From Planctomycetota bacterium (GTDB lineage Bacteria; Planctomycetota; Planctomycetia; Planctomycetales; Planctomycetaceae), in NCBI GenBank assembly GCA_003388505.1, contig QQVO01000067.1:1-45460 (forward strand): DNA of 45,460 bases. The letters run 5' to 3'. The notes beneath the pieces are model-generated. The model was not told the DNA's origin. It was given only the letters and a program-made list of their open reading frames with translations, and searched no databases. Below, piece by piece: positions 15,171 to 24,228 of the stretch (positions are counted from its first letter, which is position 1; every line of letters starts with the position of its first letter). A program made the translations under genes and the position numbers.

Positions 15171-17166
15171 AATCCGAACCGAACAGCGCGTCTTGATCGC
15201 CGCGCCCACGGGGCGCGATGCGGACGTTTTAAGCACCGTCCTGGATTCCGCGGGCGTCGAAACCTACGTCTGTCCCGACGCCGAATGTTTGTGTCGCGAG
15301 ATCCGGAATGGCGCCGCAGCCGCGCTCGTCGCGGAAGAACTCCTCACGTCCCGCTCCCGCGCACTCCTGGCGGACGTTCTCTCGCGGCAGCCGGAGTGGT
15401 CGGACTTCCCGCTCATCGTGATCACCCCGTCCGAGGCGGCCCGCGAAGGGGCCTGGCAGCCCCTCGACGGCAGGGACCGCTGCGTCCACGCTGTCCTCCT
15501 CGAACGTCCCATCCGAAGAGTCACACTGCTCAGTACGGTCCATGCCGCCCTGTTGTCCCGCGCACGGCAGTACCAGGTCCGGGACGAACTGCAGCAGCGC
15601 GTCCGGGCCGTCGAGGCCCTCGAAAAGAGCGAACATCGATATCGCACCCTCTTCGAGTCAATCGACGAGGGATTCTGCATTGTCGACGTCTTGTTCAACG
15701 ACGATGGCGAAGCAGTCGACTACCGCTTCCTGGAGGTGAACCCCGCCTTCGCCAAGCAGACCGGCCTGGAATCGGCGGCCGGTCGGACGGCCCGCGAGCT
15801 GGTGCCCGACCTCGAAGACCACTGGTGTGAAACTTACGGCCGCGTCGCCCGCACCGGCGAACCGGTCCGGTTTCAGAACTCCGCCGGAGCGCTCGGCCGA
15901 ACTTTCGACGTCTACGCCTTCCGCTTCGACGCCCCGGAACTGAACCGCGTCGCGATCCTCTTCCGCGACGTCACAGGCCGGGTTCACAGCGAACAGCAGT
16001 TGCGCAAGGCCCGCGACGAACTCGAACAACGAGTCCACGAACGGACCGCCGAACTCGCACAGCAGAATCGCCGCCTCAGGCGGCTCGCCAACGAACTCAG
16101 CCACGCCGAACATCGGGAACGCAAACGACTCGCCAAACACCTGCACGACGGCCTGCAACAATTCCTCGTCGCCGGAAAAATGCAACTCCCGCTCTGCCGC
16201 AGCGAACAGTCCGCAGAAGCGGTCGAGAGACTCGGGGCGCTTCTCGACGACGCCATCGCCGCCTCCCGCTCCCTGGCGCATGAGTTGAGCCCCCCGGCGT
16301 TGCACACCTCCGAACTGCCGGAAGTCCTCGCCTGGCTCGCCCGCTGGTTCCGCACCAATCACCACTTCTCGGTCCAGGTCGAAACCGATCCGAACTTTCC
16401 CGCGCTCCCCGAACAGATCAAATCGTTCGTGTTCAGCGCCGTGCGCGAACTGCTGCTGAACTCGGTCAAGCACTCCGGCAGCGACTCCGCGACCGTCGAA
16501 CTGCACACCCTTCGGCCCGGCCTCGTCGGAGTCACCGTCTCCGACAAGGGACGCGGCTTCGAGCCGGACGTACTGCAGCCCGACGACGAACTCCTCCACG
16601 GCTTCGGCCTCTACAGCATTCAGGAGCGGATCGTCGCGCTGGGAGGAACCTTCGAAATCGATGCCTCCCCCGGCCAGGGGGCCGCATTTTCTTTGCAAGT
16701 CCCCGTCGCCGAGGAGCGGGAAGAGCATGATCCGGCAGGATCGACCACCTTGTCCCCCGCGCCGAAAGGCAGTGGACACCATGAGCGGAACGGAGACCGC
16801 CCCATCCGCGTGCTGATCGTCGACGATCACGGCATCGTTCGCGAAGGGCTCAGTTCGCTGTTGCAGCGGCAGGAGCAGATCGACCTGGTCGGCGAGGCCG
16901 CCGATGGAATCGAAGCCCTCGAACAGACGGAAAAGCTGCAGCCCGACGTCGTCCTCATGGACGTCAACATGCCGCGCATGAACGGCGTCGAGGCCACCCG
17001 CCGCATCAAGCGCTCCTACCCCCGCACGTCCATCATCGGGCTCTCGTTTCACGAAGAGCAGGACATGGCCGAAGCGATGTGCCGCGCCGGCGCCTCCGCC
17101 TATCTCCAGAAAGGCGGAGACGCCGAAACGCTCTTCGAAACCATCCGCGACGTCTCTCGCCAGTAG
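15151..17166 (+). CDS. Hybrid sensor histidine kinase (pseudo-receiver, PAS, HisKA_3, HATPase, receiver)
   Basis: The gene starts with GTG at 15151, inside the last 20 bases of the KaiC-like gene. The 671-residue cytoplasmic protein has an N-terminal receiver-like fold (about 10-130) without a convincing acidic phosphorylation pocket. It continues with a PAS domain (about 148-270), a coiled coil (about 275-315) and HisKA_3 with H332 in HLHDGLQQ. A HATPase_c domain follows (about 430-525; VRELLLNSVKHSGS, DKGRGFE, GFGLYSIQERI), then a C-terminal receiver (about 550-668) with D604 in VVLMDVNMPRMNG. No membrane segment is visible. This is a NarL-type kinase and probably the partner of the regulator at 12780-13463. 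Overlap with the KaiC-like ATPase suggests the ATPase feeds it a signal. The C-terminal receiver has no DNA-binding domain, so it may control the kinase itself. Confidence 0.93.
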   Translation: MIPTPTEIRTEQRVLIAAPTGRDADVLSTVLDSAGVETYVCPDAECLCREIRNGAAAALVAEELLTSRSRALLADVLSRQPEWSDFPLIVITPSEAAREGAWQPLDGRDRCVHAVLLERPIRRVTLLSTVHAALLSRARQYQVRDELQQRVRAVEALEKSEHRYRTLFESIDEGFCIVDVLFNDDGEAVDYRFLEVNPAFAKQTGLESAAGRTARELVPDLEDHWCETYGRVARTGEPVRFQNSAGALGRTFDVYAFRFDAPELNRVAILFRDVTGRVHSEQQLRKARDELEQRVHERTAELAQQNRRLRRLANELSHAEHRERKRLAKHLHDGLQQFLVAGKMQLPLCRSEQSAEAVERLGALLDDAIAASRSLAHELSPPALHTSELPEVLAWLARWFRTNHHFSVQVETDPNFPALPEQIKSFVFSAVRELLLNSVKHSGSDSATVELHTLRPGLVGVTVSDKGRGFEPDVLQPDDELLHGFGLYSIQERIVALGGTFEIDASPGQGAAFSLQVPVAEEREEHDPAGSTTLSPAPKGSGHHERNGDRPIRVLIVDDHGIVREGLSSLLQRQEQIDLVGEAADGIEALEQTEKLQPDVVLMDVNMPRMNGVEATRRIKRSYPRTSIIGLSFHEEQDMAEAMCRAGASAYLQKGGDAETLFETIRDVSRQ

Positions 17167-17186
17167 GGTCCGCTCCGCGGACCCTA
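17164..17186 (+). terminator. Hairpin after the kinase gene
   Basis: TAGGGTCCG (17164-17172, including the stop codon) pairs with CGGACCCTA (17178-17186) around five bases. There is no T-run, so it may be a Rho-assisted terminator or an RNA-stabilising 3' hairpin. Confidence 0.4.
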
Positions 17187-17325
17187 CCGCGCCTCCGCTG
17201 CCTCCGGGCGTCATCGGGAGAAAAACCCGCCCGTAAATCCGGGTATTCCCGGTTCCCAGACCGCCCACGCTCTCTCTACTGTCGACGTCCGAACCGACCC
17301 ACGAGAACGCGATGAGGGCCGTCCG

Positions 17326-18906
17326 ATGCAGATGGGAGAACGCGGAGTCACCAGGCCAATGGCCGAGCAACAGGTCGACCAGGCCGATCAGTCGGAATCC
17401 TCGCACGAAGGCAAACAGAGCGACGAACACGAACACAACAGCCGCGAGCACGGCGACGGTCACGAGATGACCGAAGAACACCGCCTCCAGATGCTCCGCA
17501 GGCACCACCAGCAGACGTTGTGGGTCTACTGGACGCTGGTTCTGCTCGGCGTCTGGATGCTCCTCTCCCCCTTCACCCTCGGTTATCTCAATGAACAGCT
17601 TTGGGTCGATCCCAGCGGCGGGCGGGGCGTCTGGTTCAGCGACGCGACGCACACCTCCCTCCGCGCCTGGCTGATGACCGCCAGCGACGTCATTTCCGGC
17701 GGGCTGTTGCTCATCTTCGGATGGCGCTCCCTCACCCCCAACCGTCCGATCAGCCTCTGGGCCTGCTGCTTCATCGGCGTCTGGCTTGTCTTCGCGCCCG
17801 TCCTGTTCTGGGCTCCGGTCTCGGCGGCGTTTCTCAACAATTCCATCGTCGGCATCCTGCTCATCTCACTGACGATCCTGATTCCTGGCATGCCCAATAT
17901 GATCATGTACATGCAGCACGGCCCCCCCACGCCGCCCGGATGGACCTACAATCCCTCCAGTTGGCCCCAGCGCTGGATCATGATCGTCACCGGCTTCGCC
18001 GGCTTTGTCGTCTCCCGCTATCTTGCGATGTTTCAGCTCGGATACATCGATTCCGTCTGGGATCCCTTCTTCGGTTTCGCCGCCAATTCCAAGAAGGTTC
18101 TCAACTCCAACATGTCCCACATGTGGCCGATCTCCGACGCCGGCCTCGGCACGATCTCCTACACCTTCGAATTCCTCATGGGCTACATGGGCAGCCCGTC
18201 CCGCTGGCGGACGATGCCCTGGATGGTCGCCTTTTTCGGAATCCTCGTCATCCCCCTCGGCCTCACGCACATCATCCTTGTCATCTCGCAGCCGCTGATC
18301 GTCCATCACTGGTGTACGATGTGTCTGCTCGCGGCCCTCATCATGCTGCCCATGATCCCCCTTGAGGTCGACGAAGTTATCGCCATGGGCCAGCACATGA
18401 TCGACGCCAAACGCCGCGGAGACCGCGGCGGCTCGTTGTGGACGATCTTCTGGAAAGGGGGCAGCGCCGAGGGCTGCACGCCCGATGAAATATCACCCGA
18501 ACTGATGCAGTTGCCCGAACGCCCCGGCCGCGTCCTCGCCGCATCCATCTGGGGCATGAGCTTCCCCTGGACTCTCCGGGCCTCCACGCTGCTCGGACTC
18601 GGGCTGATGTTTCTCCCCACCCTGTTCGGAATCAGTATCCAGTCCACCGCCGCCGACGTCGGCCATCTCGGCGGCGCCCTGATCGTCACCACGTCGGTCA
18701 TTGTCATGGGAGAGGTCGTCCGCATCGGACGCTATTTCAACACGCTGCTCGGTGTGGCGATTGTCGCGGCCGTCTGGTCGTTTTCGGGAGACGCGATCGG
18801 TTATGCTCTGGCAGTCACCGTCGTCGGACTGCTGACAGCCGCGCTGTCGATCCCGCGCGGACCCAAGACCGAGTTATACGGCCGCTGGGACAAGTACGTC
18901 CGCTGA
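17326..18906 (+). CDS. Membrane protein with SPW repeats and a VKOR-like domain
   Basis: The 526-residue protein has a hydrophilic His/Glu-rich N-terminus (about 12-65), then at least ten hydrophobic segments. Segments such as WMLLSPFTLG (about residues 79-88) and SFPWTLRASTLLG (about residues 411-423) match the SPW repeat. The middle (about 200-360) resembles vitamin K epoxide reductase. It has a loop with VLNSNMSHMWPISDAGLG, then a helix carrying HHWCTMCLLAA with a CxxC pair (C330, C333). In VKOR enzymes the loop has a Cys at the position that here is S255 (SKKVLNS), and no other loop Cys is visible. Disulfide exchange of the usual VKOR type may therefore be impaired. It may be a quinone-linked or structural relative. 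ATG at 17326 has AGGG upstream; M12 is an alternative start. It lies next to the formate/nitrite-type channel. Confidence 0.75.
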   Translation: MQMGERGVTRPMAEQQVDQADQSESSHEGKQSDEHEHNSREHGDGHEMTEEHRLQMLRRHHQQTLWVYWTLVLLGVWMLLSPFTLGYLNEQLWVDPSGGRGVWFSDATHTSLRAWLMTASDVISGGLLLIFGWRSLTPNRPISLWACCFIGVWLVFAPVLFWAPVSAAFLNNSIVGILLISLTILIPGMPNMIMYMQHGPPTPPGWTYNPSSWPQRWIMIVTGFAGFVVSRYLAMFQLGYIDSVWDPFFGFAANSKKVLNSNMSHMWPISDAGLGTISYTFEFLMGYMGSPSRWRTMPWMVAFFGILVIPLGLTHIILVISQPLIVHHWCTMCLLAALIMLPMIPLEVDEVIAMGQHMIDAKRRGDRGGSLWTIFWKGGSAEGCTPDEISPELMQLPERPGRVLAASIWGMSFPWTLRASTLLGLGLMFLPTLFGISIQSTAADVGHLGGALIVTTSVIVMGEVVRIGRYFNTLLGVAIVAAVWSFSGDAIGYALAVTVVGLLTAALSIPRGPKTELYGRWDKYVR

Positions 18907-18981
18907 CGGAAACACTCCGGGTCCGCATTCTGAACGACTTGTTCCTTCCTCTCGCGATCTGACACACCCTGGGGAGCGCTC

Positions 18982-19854
18982 TTGCATTCCGATCTCGACA
19001 ACGCACCGGCCGAAAACACCCCGCTAGAGGCCGAACCGAAAAAATCCTCGCGCCGCATTCTCCGGCATGAACTGCGGGAAGCGTTCGACGCATTGGAGCG
19101 GTCCGCCGGCAGACTGTTCATCTCCGGCCTCTCCGCCGGGCTCGATCTCGGCTTCAGCCTGTTTTTGATGGCGATTGTCATCTCAATGGCCGGCGACGCC
19201 GCGCCGCAGCCGTGGCTGAAGTTGCTCACCGCCGCCATGTACTCGTTCGGCTTCATCATCGTCATTCTCGGCCGCTCTGAGTTGTTCACCGAACAGACCA
19301 CACTCGCCGTGTTGCCGCTGTTGTCCGGGCGCACCACTCCCTGGAAGGTCGCCCGCCTGTGGGGGCTCGTCTACACCTCCAACCTCCTCGGCATCGCCGC
19401 GGCCGCGTTTTTCGTCACCCAGATCGGACCGGAACTCGGCGTGATCGACAAGCGCGTCTTCGGGGAGATCGCCCACCGCGTCGTCGATCATCCGGGTTGG
19501 CTCATCCTGTGCAGCGCAGGCCTCGCCGGATGGCTCATGGGCCTGCTCTCCTGGCTGGTCGCGGCCGGCCGGGACACGATCAGCCAGATCGCCATCGTCT
19601 GGATGATTACCACCGCCATCGGACTCGGCCACTTGCACCACGTCGTGCTCGGAACGGCCGAGGTGCTCGGCGGGGTCTTCTCGAACAGCGGCGTCACCTG
19701 GCACGACTTCGCCCGCTTCCTGCTCTGGACCACGCTCGGCAACGCTATCGGCGGACCTGTCTTCGTGGCCCTCTTAAGATACGGCCAGGTCCAGCTCAGC
19801 CGGCAGGAAGAGGAAGAAGCCCAATCCCAGGCCGAGGCCGATCAACCGGAGTGA
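18982..19854 (+). CDS. Formate/nitrite transporter (FNT) family channel
   Basis: The 290-residue product starts at TTG 18982, with GGGGAG 5 bases upstream, and has a polar N-terminal tail of about 45 residues. Six hydrophobic segments follow, as in FNT channels. The characteristic stretch VILGRSELFTEQT (about residues 94-106) corresponds to the family's conserved second-helix break, and GVFSNSGVTWHDFARFLLWTTLGN with GGPVF closes the pore half. Members carry formate, nitrite, lactate or hydrosulfide with protons; this one resembles the YfdC-like branch with a long N-terminal tail. The tail end (QEEEEAQSQAEADQPE) is acidic. It follows the SPW/VKOR-like gene by 75 bases and may share its message. 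The substrate cannot be named. Confidence 0.85.
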   Translation: MHSDLDNAPAENTPLEAEPKKSSRRILRHELREAFDALERSAGRLFISGLSAGLDLGFSLFLMAIVISMAGDAAPQPWLKLLTAAMYSFGFIIVILGRSELFTEQTTLAVLPLLSGRTTPWKVARLWGLVYTSNLLGIAAAAFFVTQIGPELGVIDKRVFGEIAHRVVDHPGWLILCSAGLAGWLMGLLSWLVAAGRDTISQIAIVWMITTAIGLGHLHHVVLGTAEVLGGVFSNSGVTWHDFARFLLWTTLGNAIGGPVFVALLRYGQVQLSRQEEEEAQSQAEADQPE

Positions 19855-19876
19855 GCAGGCAGCTTCGCTGCTCGGA

Positions 19877-21247
19877 TCATACCGAATCCACCCACACCGA
19901 TTTCACGTTCACGAACTCCCGAATCCCCTCCCGAGACAGTTCGCGGCCGTAACCCGAGCGCTTGATCCCCCCGAACGGCAGGTGCGGATCGGACTTCACG
20001 ATCGAGTTGATGAACACGCACCCCGCCTCGATCTGCCCGGCCAGCGCCTCAGCCGCGTCGACGTCGGACGACCACACGCTCGCTCCCAATCCGAACGACG
20101 ACTGGTTCGCCAGTTCGATCGCCTCCGTCCGGTCGCCCACCGGGACGATCGCCGCTGCCGGACCGAACGTCTCCTCGTCAAACGCCGCCATCCCCGGCTT
20201 CACATTTGTCAGCACCGTCGGCGGATAGTAATACCCCGTTCCCTCCGGTTCAGAGCCGCCCAGCAGCAGTTCGGCGCCCTGCTCACAGGACCGCGACACC
20301 TGGTCATGCAGCGTCTCGCGCAGGTCGCTCCGCGCCAGTGGACCAAGATCGTTCGCCTCGTCCAGCGGGTCGCCGACTTTGAGCGCCGACATCGCGTCGA
20401 CGAACGCCGCCTCAAACTCCTTCAGAATCGGCTGTTCCACCAGGAACCGCTTGGCGGCGATGCAACTCTGCCCGGTGTTCTGAGTTCGCGCCTGCACCGC
20501 CTGGCTGACGACCGCCCCCACGTCCGCGTCAGCCAGCACGATAAACGGGTCCGAACCGCCCAGTTCCAGCACCGACGGCTTCAACTCCCGGCCCGCGGCG
20601 GCCGCCACGGATTTTCCGGCCCGTTCACTGCCGGTCAGCGTCACTGCGCGAATTCTGGGGTCGCCGAGGAGTTTTTCCGTCCGCTCCGACGACAGCAGCA
20701 GCGATGTGAAGACCCCCGCGGGAAAGTCAGCTCGCACGAACAACCGCTCGATCTCCTGCGAGACCCCGCTCACGTTCGATGCATGCTTGAGCGCCATCAC
20801 GTTCCCCGCCGCAACAGCCGGCACGGCCGCACGAAATACCTGCCAGTACGGAAAATTCCACGGCATCACGGCCAGCACAACTCCCAGCGGATCGTACCGC
20901 ACGTAACCCCGGCCCCCTTCGACCGGCTCGGTGCGGGGTTCCAGGAACTCTTCCGCGTGTTCGGCGTAGTAGTCGCACACCCAGGCGCACTTCTCAACTT
21001 CCCCGCGCGACTGGGCGATCGGTTTCCCCATTTCATTTGTCGCGAGGTCGGCCAGCGAGTCCACTTCCGCTCGCAGCAGTTTCCCCAGCGACCGCAACCG
21101 CGACACCCGCGCGTCGAAACTGGTCTTCCTCCAGGAGAGCTGCGCCTCGTGCGCCATCTGCAGCCGCAGATCGACCGACTCGTGCGCAGTCTCCGGGTAT
21201 TCCTCGAACAGCTCTTCCGTCGCGGGATTGATCGACTGCATCGGCAT
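19877..21247 (-). CDS. Aldehyde dehydrogenase, succinate-semialdehyde dehydrogenase type
   Basis: From ATG 21247 (GGAGAG upstream) the protein has 456 residues, the normal length for this branch. It opens with [14 protein letters not shown], typical of NAD(P)-dependent succinate-semialdehyde dehydrogenases. It has [20 protein letters not shown] for cofactor binding, the catalytic base E228 in LELGGSD and the nucleophile C262 in GQSCIAAKR, 34 residues apart as expected. The end [17 protein letters not shown] is also standard. It would oxidise succinate semialdehyde, or a related aldehyde, to the acid, for example in GABA breakdown. A longer open frame upstream of the start is not supported. 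The gene converges on the FNT channel (22 bases apart) and diverges from the BON-domain gene. Confidence 0.9.
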   Translation of the reverse strand: MPMQSINPATEELFEEYPETAHESVDLRLQMAHEAQLSWRKTSFDARVSRLRSLGKLLRAEVDSLADLATNEMGKPIAQSRGEVEKCAWVCDYYAEHAEEFLEPRTEPVEGGRGYVRYDPLGVVLAVMPWNFPYWQVFRAAVPAVAAGNVMALKHASNVSGVSQEIERLFVRADFPAGVFTSLLLSSERTEKLLGDPRIRAVTLTGSERAGKSVAAAAGRELKPSVLELGGSDPFIVLADADVGAVVSQAVQARTQNTGQSCIAAKRFLVEQPILKEFEAAFVDAMSALKVGDPLDEANDLGPLARSDLRETLHDQVSRSCEQGAELLLGGSEPEGTGYYYPPTVLTNVKPGMAAFDEETFGPAAAIVPVGDRTEAIELANQSSFGLGASVWSSDVDAAEALAGQIEAGCVFINSIVKSDPHLPFGGIKRSGYGRELSREGIREFVNVKSVWVDSV

Positions 21248-21582
21248 AGATCTCTCCGGTGATAGCAGCGCTGGCTCGCCCCCTCTCCGACCACGTCCTT
21301 CGTTCAGGCTACGACGCGATTCACTCCACGTCCCCCAGTGAAACCACCGTGCGGTCCGCAGGGGAAACCCCGACGAAGAAGAACAAGGAGTGCACACCAG
21401 TTCATAATCGGGCAATCCCCCAGGGTGGATTTCCGGAAAAACCCTTTTGAAACATGCGACCGAGAACAGCATTCTATCAGGCCGCATGAGCCCGCTCTTC
21501 GCGGGACGTGCTCAACTTTCCGATGCCCCGGTCCTGACAGCTCACTACTCCAAAAACAGTTCCCATCCTCAGGGAGGAAAGA
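21248..21582. other. Divergent intergenic region
   Basis: These 335 bases lie between the aldehyde dehydrogenase start and the BON-domain start and should hold both promoters. No gene is seen. A run near 21500 can form a small hairpin with CCGCTC and its partner. No known box was recognised. Confidence 0.45.
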
Positions 21583-21843
21583 ATGCCCAAAGTTCGAACA
21601 CGGCGTCGACGCAACAACTCGGCTGATTTCCCGGATCAAGCTGATTCCCCGGATCAAGTGGTCAAGCAGGCGCTTCACGAAAGCGGAGACTGGGAACTGA
21701 GAACACTCGATGTGTTCCATGTCGCCGATGGTCTTCGCGTCGCTGGTCGCGTGCGCAGCTACTTCGTCAAGCAGAAGGCGCAAACGATCGCAATGTCCGT
21801 CGCTCCGAATCACCCGCTGTTGAACGAGGTCGTTGTGCAATGA
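21583..21843 (+). CDS. Small BON-domain protein
   Basis: This 86-residue protein has an excellent ribosome binding site (GGAGGAAAG) before ATG 21583. After a basic, polar N-terminus, residues about 28-84 fit one BON domain: two short strands (LRTLDVFHVADGLRVAGRVR) around a helix (SYFVKQKAQTIAMS), ending in the NEVVV strand. BON domains are found in osmotic-stress and membrane-associated proteins and are thought to bind phospholipid. No signal peptide is visible, so it is probably cytoplasmic. Its stop overlaps the ATG of the next gene by 4 bases, so the two are translationally coupled. Confidence 0.75.
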   Translation: MPKVRTRRRRNNSADFPDQADSPDQVVKQALHESGDWELRTLDVFHVADGLRVAGRVRSYFVKQKAQTIAMSVAPNHPLLNEVVVQ

Positions 21844-22181
21844 GACTGAATGAAACCCTGCAGGCAGACCTCGCTCCGCAAGCCCGCACTTCGCAGGCGG
21901 TTGCCTCACGCGTGGATGGCGTTCCGCCGCCCGGCTCCAACCTGTTCTCGGTTGCGTCGGAACTCGATGTCAATATCTCGCAGATGAGCCGCTGGGAACT
22001 GGTCGATTTCATCAAGCAGGCCGATGTGCCGCTGTGCGACGACACCGTGGCCCGTCTCGATTACCTGGCCCGGCCCGATCTCGAGCGTCTCGCCTTCCTC
22101 ACCCGCCGTTGCTGCCGCAATCAGATCAACACCTTTCGTCAAGCGCGCGGAGAAGCGGCCCCCTTCATTGCAGACCTGTAG
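21840..22181 (+). CDS. Hypothetical protein coupled to the BON-domain gene
   Basis: The 113-residue product starts in the ATGA overlap with the BON-domain gene. Residues about 40-95 look helical, with SQMSRWELVDFIKQADVPLC and then a CCRNQINTFR patch that includes adjacent cysteines. I do not recognise a family. The tight coupling suggests a joint role with the BON protein, perhaps at the membrane or in a stress response. Confidence 0.6.
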   Translation: MRLNETLQADLAPQARTSQAVASRVDGVPPPGSNLFSVASELDVNISQMSRWELVDFIKQADVPLCDDTVARLDYLARPDLERLAFLTRRCCRNQINTFRQARGEAAPFIADL

Positions 22182-22469
22182 CCGAATCGCGCCCGGCTCC
22201 CCGGCTCGAACATCGACGACGGCGCCCAAGCCGACGAACATGCGCGCCCGCTCAATGGGCGGTCACTCGCGAACCCCCCCCGCGGGCTCAGGGATTCCCC
22301 CATCGTCCCGGTCGTGCTCGTGCGGATGCGGTCCGTTTCCGCGATCTGCAACACTACAGCAGTCAACAGCGGCCCCTGCAGCGCCGACATCTCGAAATCG
22401 GTCGTTTCATCGCCCCATCGGCGTGGAGCGACGGAGAATTCGACGCTCCCGGACCAGTCGATCCGCGCC

Positions 22470-23729
22470 ATGAGCCAACCACACACCGACAACCTCGAGT
22501 CAAAGTGCGCAGGATTCGTCACCGACGCCTTGGAACGTCTCGGCATCAACGATGAAATGCGGCACGTCCTGATCTCACCGTTCCGGGAGATCAAACTTGA
22601 GTTGCCGATGCGAATGGACGATGGATCGCTGCGGCTCTTTCACGGCTTTCGCGTGCAGCACAACCACAGCCGCGGGCCGTTCAAAGGCGGCCTCCGCTAC
22701 CACCCCGACGTCGATCTCGACCACTTTCGCGCGCTTGCGTCGGCCATGACCTGGAAGTGCGCCTTGGCCGACATCCCGTTCGGGGGTGGCAAAGGGGGGA
22801 TCAACTGCGACCCGCGTGGGATGTCCCGCGTGGAACGGGAAACGCTCACCAAACAATTCACCGAGCGGATCAGCCCGATCATCGGACCCGACCGCGATGT
22901 GATGGCGCCCGATATGGGGACCGGCCCCCATGAGATGGCGTGGATCTTCGAAGAATACTCCCAAGACTACGGCCACGAACCGGCCATCGTCACGGGAAAA
23001 CCGGTCGAACTGGGGGGCTCCGCCGGACGTCTCGCAGCGACCGGCCGCGGCGTCGCGCTGGCCGCCCGTTGGGCCGCCGAAACGCACGACATCGATCTCA
23101 AGAGGGCCCGCGTGGCCATCCAGGGCTTCGGAAACGTGGCCCGCAACGCCGCACGGCTTCTCGCAGAAGACGGCGCATCGGTCGTCGCAGTCAGCGGAAA
23201 GCCGGGCGGATTGCTCGACCAGGACGGACTCGATATTTCCGCCCTCCACTCCGCCACCGAGGATCGCGAACATCCGCCTTCCGTCACCGAACTCGACGTC
23301 GAAGCGGAGCGGATTTCCAATGACGATCTGCTGAAACTCGACGTCGACATCCTCATCCCGGCCGCGATCTCCGACGTCATCAATGAAGACAACGCCGGCG
23401 ACCTGCGGGCGAAACTGATCGTCGAAGGCGCCAACCTCCCCACAACGTCCGAGGGCGCTGCCGTACTGGAGGAACGGGGCATCCCGGTCGTCCCCGACCT
23501 CCTCGCGAACGCTGGCGGCGTCATCGTCTCCTACCTGGAATGGGTCCAGAACCGGCAACGGTATCGCTGGGACGCCTCCCGCGTGAAGGACGAGCTGAAT
23601 GCCTTTCTCAAGACAGCATGGAAGACCGTATTGAAACGAGCCCGCGACGAAAACATCTCGTACCGGCAGTCCGCCTACGCCACCGCCGTCGAGCGCGTCC
23701 GCGACGCCATCGAATTGCGGGGCTTTTAG
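22470..23729 (+). CDS. gdhA: Glu/Leu/Phe/Val-family (glutamate) dehydrogenase
   Basis: The most natural start is ATG 22470, giving 419 residues as in NAD(P)-dependent glutamate dehydrogenases of the hexameric family. The substrate-binding region reads GGLRYHPDVDLDHFRALASA. The catalytic lysine sits in PFGGGKGGINCDPRGMS. The nucleotide-binding domain opens with VAIQGFGNVARNAARLL. The enzyme converts glutamate to 2-oxoglutarate and ammonia or the reverse. No clear ribosome binding site precedes 22470, and the frame is open back to 22314, so the start is less certain than the identity. The pterin dehydratase gene follows after 74 bases. Confidence 0.9.
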   Translation: MSQPHTDNLESKCAGFVTDALERLGINDEMRHVLISPFREIKLELPMRMDDGSLRLFHGFRVQHNHSRGPFKGGLRYHPDVDLDHFRALASAMTWKCALADIPFGGGKGGINCDPRGMSRVERETLTKQFTERISPIIGPDRDVMAPDMGTGPHEMAWIFEEYSQDYGHEPAIVTGKPVELGGSAGRLAATGRGVALAARWAAETHDIDLKRARVAIQGFGNVARNAARLLAEDGASVVAVSGKPGGLLDQDGLDISALHSATEDREHPPSVTELDVEAERISNDDLLKLDVDILIPAAISDVINEDNAGDLRAKLIVEGANLPTTSEGAAVLEERGIPVVPDLLANAGGVIVSYLEWVQNRQRYRWDASRVKDELNAFLKTAWKTVLKRARDENISYRQSAYATAVERVRDAIELRGF

Positions 23730-23803
23730 ACCCGTTGAGCCGCGACCCGCAGGGGAGCGCTCATTGACTCACCAAAACGAACGACCTGAACAGGAGCCCG
23801 ATA

Positions 23804-24175
23804 ATGGCCACTCAATCCGCTGCTGCACTCCGCGAAAAGAAATGCGAACCCTGCGAAGGAGGCGTCTCGCCCCTCTCTGCAAGTGAAGCGAAAGAACTGC
23901 TGCAGAATCTCGACGGCTGGGAACTGACCGACGGCGACAAGAAAATCCGCCGCAAATGGGAGACGGCCGACTTCGTCGCCGGCATTGAATTTTTGAGCAA
24001 GGTGGCTGACCTGGCCGAAGAGGAAGGTCACCACCCCGACGTCCACCTGACCGGCTATCGCAACGTGACCATCGAATTGACCACGCACGCCATCGGCGGT
24101 CTCTCCGAAAACGACTTCATCGTCGCCGCGAAGATCGACGAACTCCCCGTCAAACTCAACGCCGACAACAAGTAA
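23804..24175 (+). CDS. Pterin-4a-carbinolamine dehydratase
   Basis: This 123-residue protein belongs to the small PCD/DCoH family and is a little longer at the N-terminus than usual. The helix-rich body includes WELTDGDKKIRRKWE and the signature EEGHHPDVHLTGYRNVTI, which has the two histidines expected in the active site. It should dehydrate 4a-hydroxytetrahydrobiopterin to the quinonoid form, recycling pterin cofactor for an aromatic-amino-acid hydroxylase, or have a side role. No hydroxylase gene is in the window. The ATG has GGAG 8 bases upstream. It lies 74 bases after the glutamate dehydrogenase gene on the same strand. Confidence 0.92.
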   Translation: MATQSAAALREKKCEPCEGGVSPLSASEAKELLQNLDGWELTDGDKKIRRKWETADFVAGIEFLSKVADLAEEEGHHPDVHLTGYRNVTIELTTHAIGGLSENDFIVAAKIDELPVKLNADNK

Positions 24176-24193
24176 TACGTTCCACGCTGTACG

Positions 24194-24211
24194 ACGGCCT
24201 TCCAAGGCCGT
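24194..24211. terminator. Hairpin between convergent genes
   Basis: ACGGCCTT and AAGGCCGT pair exactly around two bases between the ends of the pterin dehydratase and the small minus-strand protein. No T-run is seen. It may be a two-way terminator or a dispersed palindrome. Confidence 0.45.
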
Positions 24212-24228
24212 GGCAACTTGGTCATCGG

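Noticed and set aside
15658-17652. 664-residue minus-strand open frame opposite the hybrid kinase
   Set aside because: Antisense shadow of a high-GC gene; no motif and it runs across the next gene's start.
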